From assembly GCF_025263265.1 (NCBI RefSeq), contig NZ_CP079871.1, positions 6,494 through 70,493 on the forward strand: DNA of 64,000 bases, read 5' to 3'. Both the position numbers and the translations under genes were made by a program. This document shows, one piece after another, positions 43,178 through 52,732 of this stretch; within the stretch, counting starts at the first letter, position 1; each line of letters opens with the position of its first letter. The notes below the pieces were generated by a model that was not told the DNA's origin, made no database searches, and saw only the letters and a list, made by a program, of their open reading frames with translations. The DNA is from Mycobacterium sp. SMC-4 (GTDB taxonomy: Bacteria; Actinomycetota; Actinomycetes; Mycobacteriales; Mycobacteriaceae).

Positions 43178-45121
43178 CTAGTCGCCGGTGCGCTCCATCT
43201 TGAGCCGGTACGGAGTGAGCGGCTTGACGCAGCTTCCGTCCAAGACCTCCTCCTGGCCGCGGCCCTCAATGACCGGGATCGGATTCGGCGCCGGCCGAGG
43301 CAAGTCGAATTCCTCGCTGCGCTTCAGCGGTGCTGGAACGTCGTCGACGATGCACGGCGGGTTCCCCTCAAACCGGCTCGTCCACCGGCCGTCGGCGAAG
43401 GTATAGACCCCGCCCCTTCCGTCGAGCGGCTGAAGCACCCCCAAACTTACGCACCGCGCCTGTGCCCGAAGACAATACGTTCGGAAGTCCACTTCGACGG
43501 AGCCACCGGCACCGTTCAAGAGCGTCTGCGTCATGGTGTAGCGGCCACGAAACCCCTCTGCTGGAACAGGCTGGCGGGCGGGCAACGCGGCGGGATCAGC
43601 GATGGCCGCGACGTCGGTATCAGCGACACGGGTCAGCGCCACCGTCGAGGACGTGCTGCAGTTGCTGCCGTTGATCACCCGGTACTCACCGGCCAGGGTG
43701 CCATCGTCGTGAGGTGTCAGTGTGATGACTTCCCAGGTTTCCGGGGCGAACTCGCGGTCACGACAATCATCGCGCAGCGCGGGCGTGATCGCCGCCGAAC
43801 TCGTCGGCACGGTCCCCACCGCAATCCACTGCCCGCCAACATCATCGAAAACAAGACTGGAATTGAGGGTGGGGCCGGCGACGGCTTCGGCAATCGCGGT
43901 GCACCCCGACGGGGAGCACGCTGAACGGATCTCCAGTGTGCCCTGCCGACGCTTGGGATCGAAGACCTCACCTGTGGTGATGTGTGTCTCTGGGCCGAAG
44001 TCCGCCGCGTAGGTTCCGGTCAGCGGACCGGTATTGGGCGCGGGTGCAGTCTCCGCGACGGATACGTCAGGGCTGACACTCTCGCTGGAGGGTGGGGAAC
44101 TCGATTCCCAGGGTTGCTCGATGGCCAGTACCGTCACCCCGGCCACAGCCAGGGTGGCCGCGGCCGCCAACCCTGCCACCCTGGCCATGCGGCGCCCGCG
44201 CCGCGCGGAAGGCGCAGGGGCGAAGGTGCTCGGCGGTGGGAGCGAGGCCGACTGGGTGGGTGCGGCCGGTGAGATCTGGGGGCCGGCGTGCTGGATCAGT
44301 GCCTGGGTGAAGTCGCGACAGCTGGCGAAGCGGTCTGCGGGCTTCTTCGCCAGCGCCACAGCTAGGGGCCAGTCCAGCGAAGCCAGGTCGGGACGCGTGT
44401 CAGCCAGGCGGGGAGGCGCACTGGAGAGGTGGCTGCTGATCACGACAGCGGGATTGGCGAACGGGAACAGCTGAGTCCCGGTCAGTAGGTGGTAGGCGGT
44501 GGCAGCGAGTGCGTACTGGTCGGCGCGGCCGTCGGCGTCCTGGCCCAGCAGTTGCTCGGGTGCCGCGTAGGCGACGGTGCCGACGGTCATGTTCGTTGTG
44601 GTCAAGCCGCTGACGTCGTCGAGGCTGCGGGCAATGCCGAAGTCGGCCAGCATGACCTGCGATTCGCCCCGCGAATCCGGGTGCGACACCATGATGTTGG
44701 CCGGCTTGACGTCGCGGTGCAGCAGCCCCTTGCTGTGCGCATAATCAAGGGCCTCCCCCACGGCACCGATGATCCGCAGCGCCAGGTCGGTCGGCATCCC
44801 ACCGGGATACCGTTGTGCCAGCAGTTCGCCGGCGTTGAGCCCATCGACGTAGCACATCGCGATCCACAGCCGGCCGTCGGCTTCCCCGCGATCGAGGACA
44901 CTGACGATATGCGGATGCCACAAGCTGGCCGCAAGATCCGCTTCGCGCGCGAACCGGACCTGGTAGCTGGAGTCCATCGAGATGTCGGCTCGCAGCAACT
45001 TGAGCGCGTCATACCGTGGCAACCGAGGGTGCTCGGCGAGGTAGACCTCCCCCATCCCACCGGACCCGAGCGGCCGCACAATGCGGTACCCAGCAAAGTG
45101 CTCTCCCACCCCCACCGGCAT
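43178..45121 (-). CDS. PknB-type Ser/Thr protein kinase with extracellular sensor domain
   Basis: A 647-residue Hanks-type kinase. Residues 12 to about 270 are the kinase domain: glycine loop [13 protein letters not shown], catalytic Lys41 (ALKLL), [10 protein letters not shown] catalytic loop, DFG, and the APEQL segment. A linker rich in Pro/Ser/Ala follows, one membrane helix ([20 protein letters not shown], about 315-335), and an extracellular part of about 310 residues with paired cysteines and two similar halves ([11 protein letters not shown] and the later [11 protein letters not shown]). The architecture is like mycobacterial PknF/PknI-type receptors. Monocistronic, convergent with 42742. 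The signal it reads is unknown. Confidence 0.92.
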   Translation of the reverse strand: MPVGVGEHFAGYRIVRPLGSGGMGEVYLAEHPRLPRYDALKLLRADISMDSSYQVRFAREADLAASLWHPHIVSVLDRGEADGRLWIAMCYVDGLNAGELLAQRYPGGMPTDLALRIIGAVGEALDYAHSKGLLHRDVKPANIMVSHPDSRGESQVMLADFGIARSLDDVSGLTTTNMTVGTVAYAAPEQLLGQDADGRADQYALAATAYHLLTGTQLFPFANPAVVISSHLSSAPPRLADTRPDLASLDWPLAVALAKKPADRFASCRDFTQALIQHAGPQISPAAPTQSASLPPPSTFAPAPSARRGRRMARVAGLAAAATLAVAGVTVLAIEQPWESSSPPSSESVSPDVSVAETAPAPNTGPLTGTYAADFGPETHITTGEVFDPKRRQGTLEIRSACSPSGCTAIAEAVAGPTLNSSLVFDDVGGQWIAVGTVPTSSAAITPALRDDCRDREFAPETWEVITLTPHDDGTLAGEYRVINGSNCSTSSTVALTRVADTDVAAIADPAALPARQPVPAEGFRGRYTMTQTLLNGAGGSVEVDFRTYCLRAQARCVSLGVLQPLDGRGGVYTFADGRWTSRFEGNPPCIVDDVPAPLKRSEEFDLPRPAPNPIPVIEGRGQEEVLDGSCVKPLTPYRLKMERTGD

Positions 45122-45457
45122 GGCAGCATATTAGCTGCCCGCCACGTCACGATGTCGTGACACCGGCACCGGCAGTCGTTGCGGTGCCCGGCTCGCCGCG
45201 GTGCAGGTCACCCGTCACATCCCGCTCCACCCCGCAGTGGGCCACGGTGCGGGTTCCCCAGACCGGGCGGTGTCGGAACAGGTAGCGCGACGCGCCCGTG
45301 GCCGGTCCGACCGCCCCCGCAGATCGGGTCGTGCGTGAAGGGGTCTGATTGCACGCAGGCCCGGCCCGCGGGTTCGCCAGTTGTGCTCAGTCACAGTGGT
45401 GCTTGCCTGCCGTACAACGACGCACGGACAGGGACTGGCCGGGCGGGCCGGGCCGGG
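45122..45457. other. Gene-free stretch between kinase and PP-loop gene
   Basis: 336 bp, G+C-rich. It must contain the kinase promoter, but I see no clear hexamers, hairpin or repeat. Confidence 0.5.
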
Positions 45458-46648
45458 CTAGAACAGTGCGGCTCCATTGGCCTGAGCCCAGTGAGTCTCA
45501 AACGCCGGACGTTGCTTGTCGTCGACGACAGCGGGAGCCACGACGAAGAAATGTTCGCAGTTGTCGGCCACCGCAAGGTGGTGCCGCACGATGTGATCCG
45601 CGCCGACCTCACGGCGGCCGGGCAGTCCGCTCAGGTGGGCATCCATCTCGGCTCGCGTCCCGCGCGCCAGCCGCCGCACCGACCGCGCGGTGATCCCCCG
45701 CCGGCCCTCCCGCCCCGGAGGTGTCACCCGGCGAACCTCGTAGACAGCGAACTCCGCGGCATCGAACATCTCTCGAAAGGCGACCTCGACCTCCACCAGA
45801 CCGGCTTCGGTGATCATCTGCGCCACGCTCCCACCGGCGATCAGGGTTTGGCGTTCATTGAGCCGCCGCGATGTCGCTTCGATGAGCATGGCCTGCGCTC
45901 CGGCCTGTGGCTCCTGGCGGTAGCGCTCGACCATGTTGGCCCGTCCCGAGGAGGTGCTCAACGCGAAAACACAGTATGAGCAGCAGGATTTCGACCAGGA
46001 CACGCCCAGCTTGGTGAACACGTAGTCCGCGCACGCCTGACGATCCATCCCGGCCTCGATCAGCGGGTACCAGCCTCGCCGCCGCTCGGTATTGAATAGT
46101 TGGTCCTTGGCGGCGCGGCGTTGCTCGCCGGCTTCGAACCCGATCACGTGCCGGTAGGGTTGACCATCGGTGATTTTCTTGATGACCGGATCCAGTGCCC
46201 AGCCCTTGGCGTGGATCGAGCAGGCACGCTTGCCGCCGAGCTGCGGAACCGTTCCAGCAGAAAGCATTTCGGTAGAAAGGCGATACGCGCCGTCGCTGTA
46301 CAACTTCTGCGGACAGGTCGAATCGTCAAGCACCACAACCCCGTTGCCGTTCGCGGTCGGAGTGCGCTCAGAGCGGGCACATTGGATGTAGCGAACACCG
46401 AACCGCCTGAACAATGGGAGGATGTACGTCTCGACATCCCTAGAGGTGGAACGGAATTCGTCACCCGTCATGGCCGTCAGCACCACCATGTCGGCCAGGT
46501 CGAAATCCCGAGTCTCCGGTTCGGTCAGCCACCGCAGCAGCAAGCAAGTGGAGTCAAGCCCAAGGCCGTAACTGACCACAACTTTCGGGCGGTGCTCACC
46601 GGAGACGATGCCTGGGATCTCCAATTCCGTTGTGGCCGTGCGGCTCAT
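45458..46648 (-). CDS. PP-loop ATPase/PAPS-reductase-like protein
   Basis: A 396-residue protein. VVVSYGLGLDSTCLLLRWL near the N-terminus is a PP-loop (adenylation site) as in PAPS reductases, QueC and DndC-like proteins. A Cys-rich segment SKSCCSYCVFA at about residue 225 and another pair upstream could hold a metal or Fe-S centre. The C-terminal third is unlike known enzymes. Transcribed leftward from the symmetric promoter at 46676. Related proteins in actinobacterial phages and plasmids are linked to nucleic-acid or sulphur modification; the actual reaction is not evident. Confidence 0.72.
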   Translation of the reverse strand: MSRTATTELEIPGIVSGEHRPKVVVSYGLGLDSTCLLLRWLTEPETRDFDLADMVVLTAMTGDEFRSTSRDVETYILPLFRRFGVRYIQCARSERTPTANGNGVVVLDDSTCPQKLYSDGAYRLSTEMLSAGTVPQLGGKRACSIHAKGWALDPVIKKITDGQPYRHVIGFEAGEQRRAAKDQLFNTERRRGWYPLIEAGMDRQACADYVFTKLGVSWSKSCCSYCVFALSTSSGRANMVERYRQEPQAGAQAMLIEATSRRLNERQTLIAGGSVAQMITEAGLVEVEVAFREMFDAAEFAVYEVRRVTPPGREGRRGITARSVRRLARGTRAEMDAHLSGLPGRREVGADHIVRHHLAVADNCEHFFVVAPAVVDDKQRPAFETHWAQANGAALF

Positions 46649-46675
46649 GCTGTCCCCCCCATCGATCAGATGCTG

Positions 46676-46712
46676 TTGTCTCTAGACTACCAAACTGGTA
46701 GGCTAAAGACAA
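46676..46712. promoter_or_regulatory. Palindromic site 2: symmetric bidirectional promoter
   Basis: A 37-bp near-palindrome. Rightward: TTGTCT (46676-46681), 17 bp, TAGGCT (46699-46704). Leftward: TTGTCT (complement of 46707-46712), 17 bp, TAGTCT (complement of 46684-46689). Both directions thus have the same hexamer spacing, serving the divergent genes 46648 and 46766. A protein bound at the centre (CTACCA / TGGTAG) would block both. Confidence 0.68.
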
Positions 46713-46765
46713 CCGGCCTCGAGGTGAGGCGGTGCCCGGCGAGCACGAGGAAGAAGGTCGACCCA

Positions 46766-47266
46766 ATGACTTATGGCGACGACAGCGGCAACCCCCGAGC
46801 GGCCTACCTGAGCGCACTGCGCCGCAACTACACCTTCGACAGTGCACGCGCAGCCGTAGCCACTGCCAGCGAGAAGCTCAACGAAGCCAGGGCCACCCTC
46901 GTTCTGGCCCATGACCTTCGCGCCGACCTCGGCGTCCTAGATGTCCGCGTCCTGAGCCGGGCGGTCGAAACCCTCAGCGCTGACCTGCACGCCCTCGGCG
47001 AAGCGCTGGCCGACACCGTGGACGTGTTGGCGACCCTCAACGGCCGGGCCCGCCCGGCTCGCGCCACTGAGTACGTCGCCGCCGACGGTGTCACGGTCAT
47101 CCAGATCGACACCGACGCCAACGTCGGACCCGTCCGAGTCAACCTCAACGACACCTGCATCCACGACGGCCGCCCCGCAGCGGCCACGCCGGAGGAAGGC
47201 AGCTACTGGCCCACCGAGGCCGGACTGCTGGCCATTCACCACAACGGCCGCCGCAGCGACGGCTAG
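46766..47266 (+). CDS. Hypothetical protein with helical N-terminus
   Basis: A 166-residue protein. Residues 10-110 are strongly helical with alanine/leucine heptads (RAAVATASEKLNEARATLVL, ETLSADLHALGEALADTVDV), probably a coiled coil; a short beta-like C-terminal part contains VTVIQIDTDANVGPVRVNL. ATG 46766 is preceded by GAGGAAGAAGG. First gene of the rightward transcript from site 2. No family recognised. Confidence 0.62.
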   Translation: MTYGDDSGNPRAAYLSALRRNYTFDSARAAVATASEKLNEARATLVLAHDLRADLGVLDVRVLSRAVETLSADLHALGEALADTVDVLATLNGRARPARATEYVAADGVTVIQIDTDANVGPVRVNLNDTCIHDGRPAAATPEEGSYWPTEAGLLAIHHNGRRSDG

Positions 47267-47317
47267 CCCAGCGACCCCCGCCAGAGCCTCACATCACCAC
47301 CGATAAGGAGACCACCC

Positions 47318-47851
47318 ATGACCACTGCCGGCACCTTTGCTCTCGACGCCGGGCTGCACACCTACCCCGCGGCGGGATTCGACATCCCCTGGAACGGATG
47401 GGCCACACCCATCGTCAGCCGCGCCACCCTGTGCGCCCTGATCGCCAACGAAGATCCCCTCGGGCAACGCCTGACCCTGGAGTTCGACGGAACCATCGCC
47501 ACCGTCGCCGACCGCGACCCCGCCGGACGCCACACCGACGCCGTCACGCTGGTTCCAGACGCCGACGGCCTCTACCATCTTGTCGCACTGGGATGGACAT
47601 TCCACCAGATCGAAGAACGCCCCCAGCGGGGCCAATTCGCCACCCCGGAATGCCGCTATACCGTCACCTGGCAGATCGACGCACTCGATGCGACAACCCC
47701 GGTCGAGGCCGCCCAGTTCGCCCGCGACGCCCAAACCCGGCCCCAGACCACGGCCACTGTCTTCACTGTCACCGACACCACAACAGGCCAGCACCACCTC
47801 GTTGACCTGGCTGCGCAGAACCCCGACCAGGACCAGCCGCACGACTGCTAG
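47318..47851 (+). CDS. Hypothetical protein
   Basis: A 177-residue acidic protein, MTTAGTFALDAGLHTYPAAG..., without membrane segments; repeated short strands (LEFDGTIATVADRDPAGRHT, YHLVALGWTFHQIE) suggest a beta-rich fold. It lies 51 bp after the preceding gene, behind a GGAG site, and is probably co-transcribed from site 2. No family recognised. Confidence 0.6.
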   Translation: MTTAGTFALDAGLHTYPAAGFDIPWNGWATPIVSRATLCALIANEDPLGQRLTLEFDGTIATVADRDPAGRHTDAVTLVPDADGLYHLVALGWTFHQIEERPQRGQFATPECRYTVTWQIDALDATTPVEAAQFARDAQTRPQTTATVFTVTDTTTGQHHLVDLAAQNPDQDQPHDC

Positions 47852-48197
47852 CAGCCGCGCCCGGCCCGCAGCGCCCCGCGCCTCGACGTGCGCTGCCGCC
47901 GGGCGCACCCAGTCGCGCAAGCAACCGTTGCGCCCACCTGGTGGGGGCGAGGATGCACGTAGGCGCCCGCTGGCGTCGCCCCCGCCCCGCGCTGGTGCTG
48001 CCGACGCCCCTTCGGGAACGAACTACGCCCGGAGTGCCAGCGCCCAGGTCTGCGTTGAAGGCCCGGTGACGGCTTCTGCTCCTCGTCGCGACGAATCCAG
48101 ACGACAAACCGCTGAGACAAACGACAGCCGCATGACAAACCCGCTGAGAATATGACACGCGGGCTGAGACCCGCGTCCCACCCCCGCCCCGAAGTGG
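47852..48197. other. Gene-free stretch before site 3
   Basis: 346 bp, very G+C-rich at first, then ending in the promoter region of the second PP-loop gene. No gene, repeat or hairpin with a T-run is recognised. Confidence 0.5.
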
Positions 48198-48235
48198 TTG
48201 TCTAAACACCACCATTAGTGGTAGACTAAAAACAA
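48198..48235 (+). promoter_or_regulatory. Palindromic site 3, promoter of the second PP-loop gene
   Basis: TTGTCT (48198-48203), 18 bp, TAGACT (48222-48227), all inside an imperfect palindrome whose inner arms are ACCAC / GTGGT and outer arms TTGTCTA / TAAAAACAA. The leftward hexamers are degraded (TTGTTT), consistent with one-way transcription. The CDS starts 17 bp after the palindrome. Confidence 0.68.
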
Positions 48236-48251
48236 CCACTTAGGAGGGGCG

Positions 48252-49124
48252 ATGGCCACCAGCGCGACCACTGACCGAGGAACCGTCACCGCAGGCGACA
48301 GCCCCGACTTGCGTTCCTATGACTGGATTTTGGTGTCCTCCAGCGCCGGGAAGGACTCGCAAGCTGCCCTCGACGTCGTAGCCGAGGCAGCCTCACAGGC
48401 TGGCGCCCTCGACCGGGTCGTGGTGGTGCACGCCGACCTCGGGGAAGCGGAGTGGGACGGCGTGCCGGAACTGGCCGCCGAACACGCCGCCCACTACGGA
48501 CTGCGCTTTGAGCTGGCCCGCCGTGAACGCGACGGAGCCCTGTACACCATCCTCGATCACGTCCAGCAGCGCGGCATGTGGCCGAGCAGCCAACAACGTT
48601 GGTGCACTTCAGATTTCAAGCGCGGACCGATCCGCAAAGTGATGACCAAACTCGTCGCAGAACTGCGCGACAGCGACCAGGTGGTGGGCCGGCCGGTGCA
48701 TCTGCTCAACGTCATGGGGCTGCGCGCCGAGGAGAGCAGCGCCCGCGCCCGCCGCCAGCCCTACGCCCCGAATCCCTCAGCCTCCAACGGCCGCCGCCGC
48801 GTCGATGACTGGTACCCCATCCACGAACTGTCGACCACCCAGGTCTGGCAGCGGGTCCGCTCTGCCGGCACCCGCCCGCACCCCGCCTACCTGGAAGGCA
48901 TGTCCCGACTGTCCTGCCGATTTTGCGTGCTGGCCAGCCGCGCGGACCTGGTGTGCTCAGCCCGGCTGAACCCCGAACTGGCCCGCCGCTACGCCGCAGT
49001 CGAAACCCAGACCGGGCACCGCTTCCGCGCCGACCTGTCCATGGCCGACATCATCGCCGAGGCCGCCGCCGGTGAACAGGGAGCCTTCCTCGACCTTGCC
49101 GAACTGCACCCCATCGGGTCATGA
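48252..49124 (+). CDS. PAPS-reductase/DndC-like PP-loop protein
   Basis: A 290-residue protein. WILVSSSAGKDSQAALDVV holds the PP-loop SSSAGKDS (29-36); later QQRWCTSDFKRGPIRKVM and LSCRFCVLASRADL supply the Cys residues typical of PAPS-reductase/DndC-like enzymes that activate a substrate with ATP and handle sulphur on an Fe-S cluster. RAEESSARAR is also a family feature. Strong AGGAGG before ATG. Stop overlaps the next ATG (ATGA). It may take part in DNA or RNA modification, as do relatives in Dnd/Ssp systems, but no other Dnd subunit is seen. Confidence 0.78.
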   Translation: MATSATTDRGTVTAGDSPDLRSYDWILVSSSAGKDSQAALDVVAEAASQAGALDRVVVVHADLGEAEWDGVPELAAEHAAHYGLRFELARRERDGALYTILDHVQQRGMWPSSQQRWCTSDFKRGPIRKVMTKLVAELRDSDQVVGRPVHLLNVMGLRAEESSARARRQPYAPNPSASNGRRRVDDWYPIHELSTTQVWQRVRSAGTRPHPAYLEGMSRLSCRFCVLASRADLVCSARLNPELARRYAAVETQTGHRFRADLSMADIIAEAAAGEQGAFLDLAELHPIGS

Positions 49125-49546
49125 GCACCGCCACCAGTCAGGAGCCGACCATGAGCACCAACACCATTCACCCCGTGCAGGGCCGCGATCCCTACGCCAG
49201 CCGCCGCGTGGCGGTGTACAAGAACCTGCACAAGGGCGCCTGGTCGATCAAAGCCCTCGACGGCCCCCACAAGGGCAAGATCGTCGCCCACGCCGACCGC
49301 GTCGGACTGCTCGACTGTGCAATGCACGTCGGGCGAGCCGCTCAGGCCCGCATCGCCGCCGGTGCGGCCCGCGAGGTCCACGCCTGGGTGACCGGCCGCC
49401 TGGCCGACATCACCCTCGACCACCCCGCCCGCCTGGTCTACCGCCCGCATGAACGTCCCGAGTTCTACCTGGCCGCCACCGGCCGCGCCGTGGCCACCAG
49501 CCCAGCCGCACTGTTCACCGACCACGCCTACATCAACGCCGCCTGA
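49121..49546 (+). CDS. Hypothetical protein
   Basis: A 141-residue basic protein, MSTATSQEPTMSTNTIHPVQ..., with a possible second start at ATG 49151 behind GGAG. RVAVYKNLHKGAWSIKALDG and HKGKIVAHADRVGLLDCAMH resemble small actinobacterial plasmid/phage proteins of unknown function. Overlaps the PP-loop gene by 4 bp and is thus in the site 3 operon. Confidence 0.62.
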   Translation: MSTATSQEPTMSTNTIHPVQGRDPYASRRVAVYKNLHKGAWSIKALDGPHKGKIVAHADRVGLLDCAMHVGRAAQARIAAGAAREVHAWVTGRLADITLDHPARLVYRPHERPEFYLAATGRAVATSPAALFTDHAYINAA

Positions 49547-49565
49547 CGCCCAGAGGAACCCAGCC

Positions 49566-50021
49566 ATGACCACCCCCACCCTCCCCCTGCCGACCATCCC
49601 CGACGACACCCTGCGCGAACTGCTCTGCGCCTACTTCTTCGCCCGCGACGACCTCTACGAGACCGAGGCCGACGCCGAGGTCAGAGCCGCCCACCCCGAG
49701 TCGATGTGCACCACCAGCCGACAAGCCGTCATCGACCTGGCCGACGAACTGGTCGCCCGATTCGTGCCCGACACCGCTGCTCGCTGCGCCCTGACCGGCG
49801 AAGACCCCGCCACGCTGGCCTACACCGGCCCATCGCAACCCCGCGCCGGCGACCTCATCGCCGCGATCCACCCCGGCACCGGACGCATCACCGGCACCGT
49901 CCACGCCGTCACCGACCACGCAGCCATCGTCCACTGGCAGTACACGAACCTGCCGCCGATCACCTACCCACTGACCCAGATCGTGCCCACCGCTTGCGGC
50001 TGGCACATCAGACGCACCTGA
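49566..50021 (+). CDS. Hypothetical protein
   Basis: A 151-residue acidic protein. The first 80 residues look helical (DDTLRELLCAYFFARDDLYE); the second half has an SH3-like series of strands (RAGDLIAAIHPGTGRITGTV, HAAIVHWQYTNLPPITYPL). ATG 49566 follows AGAGGAA. 19 bp after the previous gene; same operon. No family recognised. Confidence 0.6.
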   Translation: MTTPTLPLPTIPDDTLRELLCAYFFARDDLYETEADAEVRAAHPESMCTTSRQAVIDLADELVARFVPDTAARCALTGEDPATLAYTGPSQPRAGDLIAAIHPGTGRITGTVHAVTDHAAIVHWQYTNLPPITYPLTQIVPTACGWHIRRT

Positions 50022-50073
50022 TCTCGCCCCCGCACACGCCCCATCACCGCCAAGGGAAGGAACCGACCCCGCC

Positions 50074-50583
50074 ATGACCACCAGCATCGACCGATTCGCC
50101 GACAGCGTCCGCTATCACTTCGCCCACCCCCCTGCTGACTGGACCATCCGCAAAATCGACTCCCGTCGCTGGGCGGTGATCAACACCGCCGGAGACACCA
50201 TCGACACCCACCCCACCCGCAGCGCTGCCGAACACGCCGCTGCCGCCGGCCCCTACGTCCGGATCTGGTCGGACCGCACCGCCTGGTACCTCGGCACCAC
50301 CAACGACCCCCGCAACCGCACACTGACCCCCGAGGAACTGCGCACCATCGCCACCGTGCTCACCGACCTCGACCACCCCGAGGCCCCCGCCGCCCGCCAC
50401 CGCGCCTGGCCCGACACCGAATTCTGCGACCTGTGCGACCTCCCCTTGACCGGCCCAGGCCGCCTGTGCCCCAACTGCGACCACTGCGACACCGAGGACT
50501 GCACCAATCCCCTCAACGACGGCGAAGGCTACGACGGCTACTGCGGCGACTGCGCCGATCGCCGCGCCAACCTCTACGACTGA
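50074..50583 (+). CDS. Hypothetical protein with Cys-rich C-terminal zinc-binding region
   Basis: A 169-residue protein. The C-terminal third contains FCDLCDLPL, LCPNCDHCDTEDC and YCGDCADRR: paired Cys-x2-Cys knuckles compatible with one or two structural zincs. The N-terminal part (DWTIRKIDSRRWAVINTAGD) looks like a small beta domain. Start at ATG 50074 after AAGGGAAGGAA. Last gene before IS481-B. Function unknown. Confidence 0.62.
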   Translation: MTTSIDRFADSVRYHFAHPPADWTIRKIDSRRWAVINTAGDTIDTHPTRSAAEHAAAAGPYVRIWSDRTAWYLGTTNDPRNRTLTPEELRTIATVLTDLDHPEAPAARHRAWPDTEFCDLCDLPLTGPGRLCPNCDHCDTEDCTNPLNDGEGYDGYCGDCADRRANLYD

Positions 50584-50627
50584 CCCGACTCCGCCGGACC
50601 TCCGGCCCATCACGTACCACCTCCGGC

Positions 50628-51724
50628 TGTTGTCGTGACCTGAGAGGTTGTTGACGGCGCGCCTGCTTGAAATGGGGAGGACCTCCTGACGGAGTGGATG
50701 TGTCTGGCATTCACCCGTAGGAGGTCCTCGTGTCTCACGCTAACGCCCGTACCAACCTGTTCGCACGTCGCTTGATCGTGGAGCGTGTCGCGGCCGGCTG
50801 GCCGCCCGCGCAGGTTGCTGAACAACTGGGAATTTCGCGGGCCACGGTCTACAAGTGGCTGCGCCGATACGCCGAAGGTGGTGACGAAGCCCTCGCTGAC
50901 CGGTCCTCGCGTCCGCACCGGATGCCCCGGCGCACCAGCGACCGAGTCGAGAAGAAGGTGCTCGCCGCGCGGCGACGCCGCAAGCGTGGCGCAGTCATGC
51001 TGGCTGCTGAACTTGGGATGCACGCCTCGACGGTGGGACGGATCCTGGCGCGTCACCAGGTACCGCATTTGAGTGCAATCGACCCGATCACCGGTGAGCC
51101 GGTGCGCTCGTCGCGGCGCAGCCCCAACCGCTACGAGCACCGCACCCCAGGATCAATGGTCCACGTCGACGTCAAGAAGCTGGGCCGCATCCCCAAAGGC
51201 GGCGGGTGGCGCCTGCACGGCCGCGACGCCGCGGTGTCAGTGGCCAACCGGCACAAGAAGACCCGCATCGGCTACGACTACGTGCACACCGCCATCGACG
51301 ACCACACCCGGCTGGCCTACAGCGAGGTACTCACCGACGAGAAAGACCTGACCTGCGCGGGATTCTTGCACCGAGCGTTGGAATGGTTCGCCAGCCACGG
51401 TGTGCGGGTGCGTCGGCTGCTGACCGACAACGCCATGGTCTACCGACACGGCACCAACTGGGGCTGGGTGTGCACGGCCTGGGGACTCAAACGCCGGTTC
51501 ATCAAACCCGGCTGCCCCTGGACCAACGGCAAAGCCGAACGCTTCAACCGCACCCTGCTCAACGAATGGGCCTACGCCCGCCCCTGGACATCCAACAGCC
51601 TACGAAAACGAGGACTTGACCGATTCCTACACCGCTACAACACTCAACGAGGCCACTCCGCCCTCGGCGGACACCCACCCATCAGCCGACTCGCCGCCTG
51701 ACAACAACGTGTCAGGTCACAACA
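50628..51724 (+). mobile_element. IS481-family element (IS481-B)
   Basis: About 1.1 kb, with ends TGTTGTCGTGACCTGA on the left and (complement) TGTTGTGACCTGACA on the right. The right flank begins GCTAGT, a CTAG-containing hexamer, but the left flank (CTCCGGC) does not repeat it, so the boundary is uncertain or the left junction has changed. Confidence 0.75.
50730..51701 (+). CDS. IS481-B transposase
   Basis: A 323-residue IS481-type transposase similar in plan to the 40761 product but clearly a different element: HTH QVAEQLGISRATVYKWLRRY, Asp in GSMVHVDVKKLGRIPKGGGW, second Asp in RVRRLLTDNAMVY, Glu in TNGKAERFNRTLL and late RYNTQRGHSALGG. It has its own stop codon (TGA) inside the element. 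GTG start at 50730, after AGGAGG. Appears intact. Confidence 0.93.
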   Translation: MSHANARTNLFARRLIVERVAAGWPPAQVAEQLGISRATVYKWLRRYAEGGDEALADRSSRPHRMPRRTSDRVEKKVLAARRRRKRGAVMLAAELGMHASTVGRILARHQVPHLSAIDPITGEPVRSSRRSPNRYEHRTPGSMVHVDVKKLGRIPKGGGWRLHGRDAAVSVANRHKKTRIGYDYVHTAIDDHTRLAYSEVLTDEKDLTCAGFLHRALEWFASHGVRVRRLLTDNAMVYRHGTNWGWVCTAWGLKRRFIKPGCPWTNGKAERFNRTLLNEWAYARPWTSNSLRKRGLDRFLHRYNTQRGHSALGGHPPISRLAA

Positions 51725-52076
51725 GCTAGTCCCGCTCCGAGCACCCGCCGGCCTTCCCGACTACGAGCCGCTGCCCGGCAGGTATACGCCGGTCTCGCGC
51801 CCGACGTAAACCCCCACGGTCACCTCCACCCGCTGCACGCACAACAGAGGGCGGCGACGCTGCACTCAGGCATTGCCTGCGATCCCCACCGCACACCAGC
51901 AACGCAGCGGATGGTCCTGTCTTCGGGTGGGAAAAAGACGCCTGGACACGGCGAAACCACCTCTGACCCAGGAACTCTCACCGGGCCCTCTGCCACCTCT
52001 GCCACCGCCTCGGCCTCTCGGACGAACGGCACGCAGCCGCAAGCGAACTCAACAAACGAACACCCCAACTGGGAGC
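51725..52076. other. Gene-free stretch between IS481-B and site 5
   Basis: 352 bp. No gene is supported; short overlapping frames lack ribosome sites. It leads into the perfect palindrome at 52077. Confidence 0.5.
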
Positions 52077-52107
52077 CTATACACTACCGATATGTGGTAG
52101 TGTATAG
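52077..52107. promoter_or_regulatory. Palindromic site 5: perfect 12-bp arms
   Basis: CTATACACTACC (52077-52088) and GGTAGTGTATAG (52096-52107) around a 7-bp centre. The inner CACTACC / GGTAGTG is the same core as in sites 2-4. TATAGA at 52103-52108 may serve as -10 for the gene at 52134. It is the most perfect palindrome of the set, although it lacks the TTGTCT arms. Confidence 0.65.
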
Positions 52108-52133
52108 ACATCACCCCTCGAGAGGAGCGCCCC

Positions 52134-52688
52134 GTGTCGAATCTTCAATTCACCAACGCCCCAACGGTTTTCGCCTACCGCCACCGTGAAGCGATTCTCT
52201 GCCCGTCGTGTACGCAGCACGCGGTTCTGCCGATCACCGAACCGGGTGCCGAGTACGACGACACCGAACACGTCCTCGACGTGGTGGCCCGTGAGGGCGG
52301 CCACGACCGCGCGGCGATCACCAGCGACATTCTCCCCGCGCCGATTCCCAGCGTTGAGATCCTCAACCAGGTCTGCTCCGAATGTGCTCAGACGCTGCTG
52401 CCCGGCAAGTACTGGGATCACTACCACGCGGTCCTGGCCGCCATCGCCGCCCAGGCCGACACCGTCGAAACGTTGATCGAGCTGCTCAACGGCCACTACC
52501 GACCCCAGTCCGGGGTGGCATTTCACCCCGGCGGCGCTGACCGCGATCTGTGGCACGTCCTGCGCTGGGAGCGCAACGACTGGACCACGGTGTGGTCCAA
52601 GGCCAACTACTGGTACGCGATGCGCGACAGCCAGGGCAACACCTTCACCTACACCGAAGGCGACCTCGAACGGGGCCCGCGGCCATGA
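52134..52688 (+). CDS. Hypothetical protein with zinc-ribbon-like cysteines
   Basis: A 184-residue protein. ILCPSCTQHAV near residue 22 and VCSECAQTLL near residue 80 provide two Cys-x2-Cys pairs, a likely zinc ribbon. The C-terminal third is rich in Trp/Tyr (DLWHVLRWERNDWTTVWSKA). GTG start with GAGAGGAG upstream; directly behind site 5. Stop overlaps the next possible ATG (52685). Function unknown. Confidence 0.62.
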   Translation: MSNLQFTNAPTVFAYRHREAILCPSCTQHAVLPITEPGAEYDDTEHVLDVVAREGGHDRAAITSDILPAPIPSVEILNQVCSECAQTLLPGKYWDHYHAVLAAIAAQADTVETLIELLNGHYRPQSGVAFHPGGADRDLWHVLRWERNDWTTVWSKANYWYAMRDSQGNTFTYTEGDLERGPRP

Positions 52689-52732
52689 ACGCCGCAGTCC
52701 TGCAATCCTCCGGCACTGGAAGGAATGAACCG

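Noticed and set aside
47852..48180. Possible short genes in the G+C-rich stretch between 47318 and 48252 genes
   Set aside because: Frames are open on several strands only because of high G+C; no ribosome site, no plausible protein composition.
48252..49124. Complete Dnd/Ssp phosphorothioation system
   Set aside because: Only a DndC-like PP-loop protein is present; no DndA, DndB, DndD, DndE or Ssp partners were found around it.
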